Source: an uncultured Pseudomonadota bacterium
Lineage (GTDB): Bacteria; Pseudomonadota; Alphaproteobacteria; RF32; CAG-239
DNA: 42,536 nt
NCBI GenBank assembly: GCA_949295085.1
Contig: CASFJS010000012.1
Coordinates: 1 to 42,536, forward strand
Reading direction: 5' to 3'
Shown: one piece after another, positions 41,980 to 42,536 of the stretch
Layout: each line of letters begins with the position of its first letter
Numbering within the stretch: position 1 is the first letter of the stretch
Translations under genes and position numbers: made by a program
Notes under the pieces: generated by a model
Database searches by the model: none
What the model was told of the DNA's origin: nothing
Seen by the model: the letters and a program-made list of their open reading frames with translations, nothing else

Positions 41980-42536
41980 GTGGCTCCAAAAGCAGCGGAA
42001 AACAGGAATAAAGACGGGATCGTTATTCATACCGATCCGAAAGATTATGAAGGTATGCGCAAAGCCGGTAAACTGGCGGCCGAATGTTTGGATTATATCA
42101 CCCCTTATGTTGATGTCGGCGTAACAACCGAATATTTGGATGATTTGTGCCGGCGGTTTATTCAATCGCACGGCGCCATTCCGGCTTGTCTCGGTTATCA
42201 CGGCTACCCCAAAAGCACCTGTATTTCCATCAACCACGAAATATGTCACGGTATTCCCTCGCCGGAACGCAAACTCTTAAACGGCGACATGCTTAATATT
42301 GACGTAACGGTCATTTTGGACGGTTGGTTTGGCGACACGTCGCGGATGTATTTTGCCGGCAAACCTTCAATTAAAGCCAAACGGCTGTGCGACGTTACTT
42401 ATGAATGCCTGATGCGGGGTATTGAAGTCGTACGCCCGGGGGCGCATTTCGGCGATATCGGCGCAGCAATCGAAGAAATTGCTCATCATTACGGTTATTC
42501 GGTGGTGGATATGTTTTGCGGGCACGGTTTGGGACG
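41980..42536 (+). CDS. map: Methionine aminopeptidase, type I (3' end cut by window)
   Basis: Removes N-terminal methionine from new proteins. About 185 residues are visible, to CGHGLG at the window edge. Two-metal ligands appear at the Asp in NIDVTVILDGW and the Asp in GDTSRMY, with the His of GHGLG; type I landmarks CLGYHGYPKSTCISINHEICHGIP (in part) are present. The start is GTG with AAAGGGA upstream. The gene continues beyond the window. Confidence 0.95.
   Translation, partial: MAPKAAENRNKDGIVIHTDPKDYEGMRKAGKLAAECLDYITPYVDVGVTTEYLDDLCRRFIQSHGAIPACLGYHGYPKSTCISINHEICHGIPSPERKLLNGDMLNIDVTVILDGWFGDTSRMYFAGKPSIKAKRLCDVTYECLMRGIEVVRPGAHFGDIGAAIEEIAHHYGYSVVDMFCGHGLG

Overview
The window looks like the chromosome of an alphaproteobacterium of moderate GC content. 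The supporting signs are FlbT next to a flagellin gene, the OpgG/OpgH periplasmic glucan pair, an sfsA-map pair, a TIGR01459-type HAD protein, and an FtsI-derived C-terminal signature typical of alphaproteobacterial FtsI. An uncultured gut or host-associated lineage is plausible, but that is inference. Most of the window is dense housekeeping DNA with short spacers and many 1-30 base overlaps.

Region by region. Bases 1-2000 hold the tail of an unknown gene, then flbT and a flagellin gene on the minus strand. Bases 2.1-7.9 kb hold a Uup-type ABC-F ATPase, then a minus-strand cluster: HAD-like protein with a degenerate motif I, anchored unknown protein and PilT/DotB-like ATPase, followed by tatD-tcdA. 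Bases 7.9-17.3 kb hold alanine racemase, trpS, a small acidic protein with its own promoter and terminator, serS, and an apparent operon: membrane-anchored Memo-AMMECR1 fusion, M49-like zinc peptidase, L-serine dehydratase, small membrane protein and a 50-residue lipoprotein. Bases 17.3-20.2 kb hold a Pmp-like autotransporter preceded by a roughly 190-base leader that appears highly structured, with its own promoter and terminator; this is the best candidate here for an undescribed RNA element. Bases 20.2-32 kb hold a lipoprotein hydrolase, a CstA transporter, the opgG-X-opgH operon with an unknown middle gene, an XRE regulator, mutY, a slipin, xseA, an M23 peptidase, a lone receiver-domain protein and uppP.

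A tRNA-Leu(CAG) gene at 33.08 kb marks the start of an AT-richer accessory segment that runs to about 38.3 kb. It holds a lipoprotein that looks like a miniaturised, catalytically dead FtsI transpeptidase, two unknown coupled genes, a hybrid of pentapeptide-like repeats and a helix-turn-helix, a DUF4143 AAA ATPase and an IS3-family transposase remnant. Beyond it the backbone resumes with alaS, a small Cys-rich protein, sfsA and a truncated map gene.

Much of the gene content concerns the cell envelope: undecaprenyl phosphate recycling, D-alanine supply, an M23 peptidase, osmoregulated glucans, the autotransporter, several lipoproteins and the PBP-like protein. No rRNA operon, CRISPR array, prophage or complete insertion sequence is visible.
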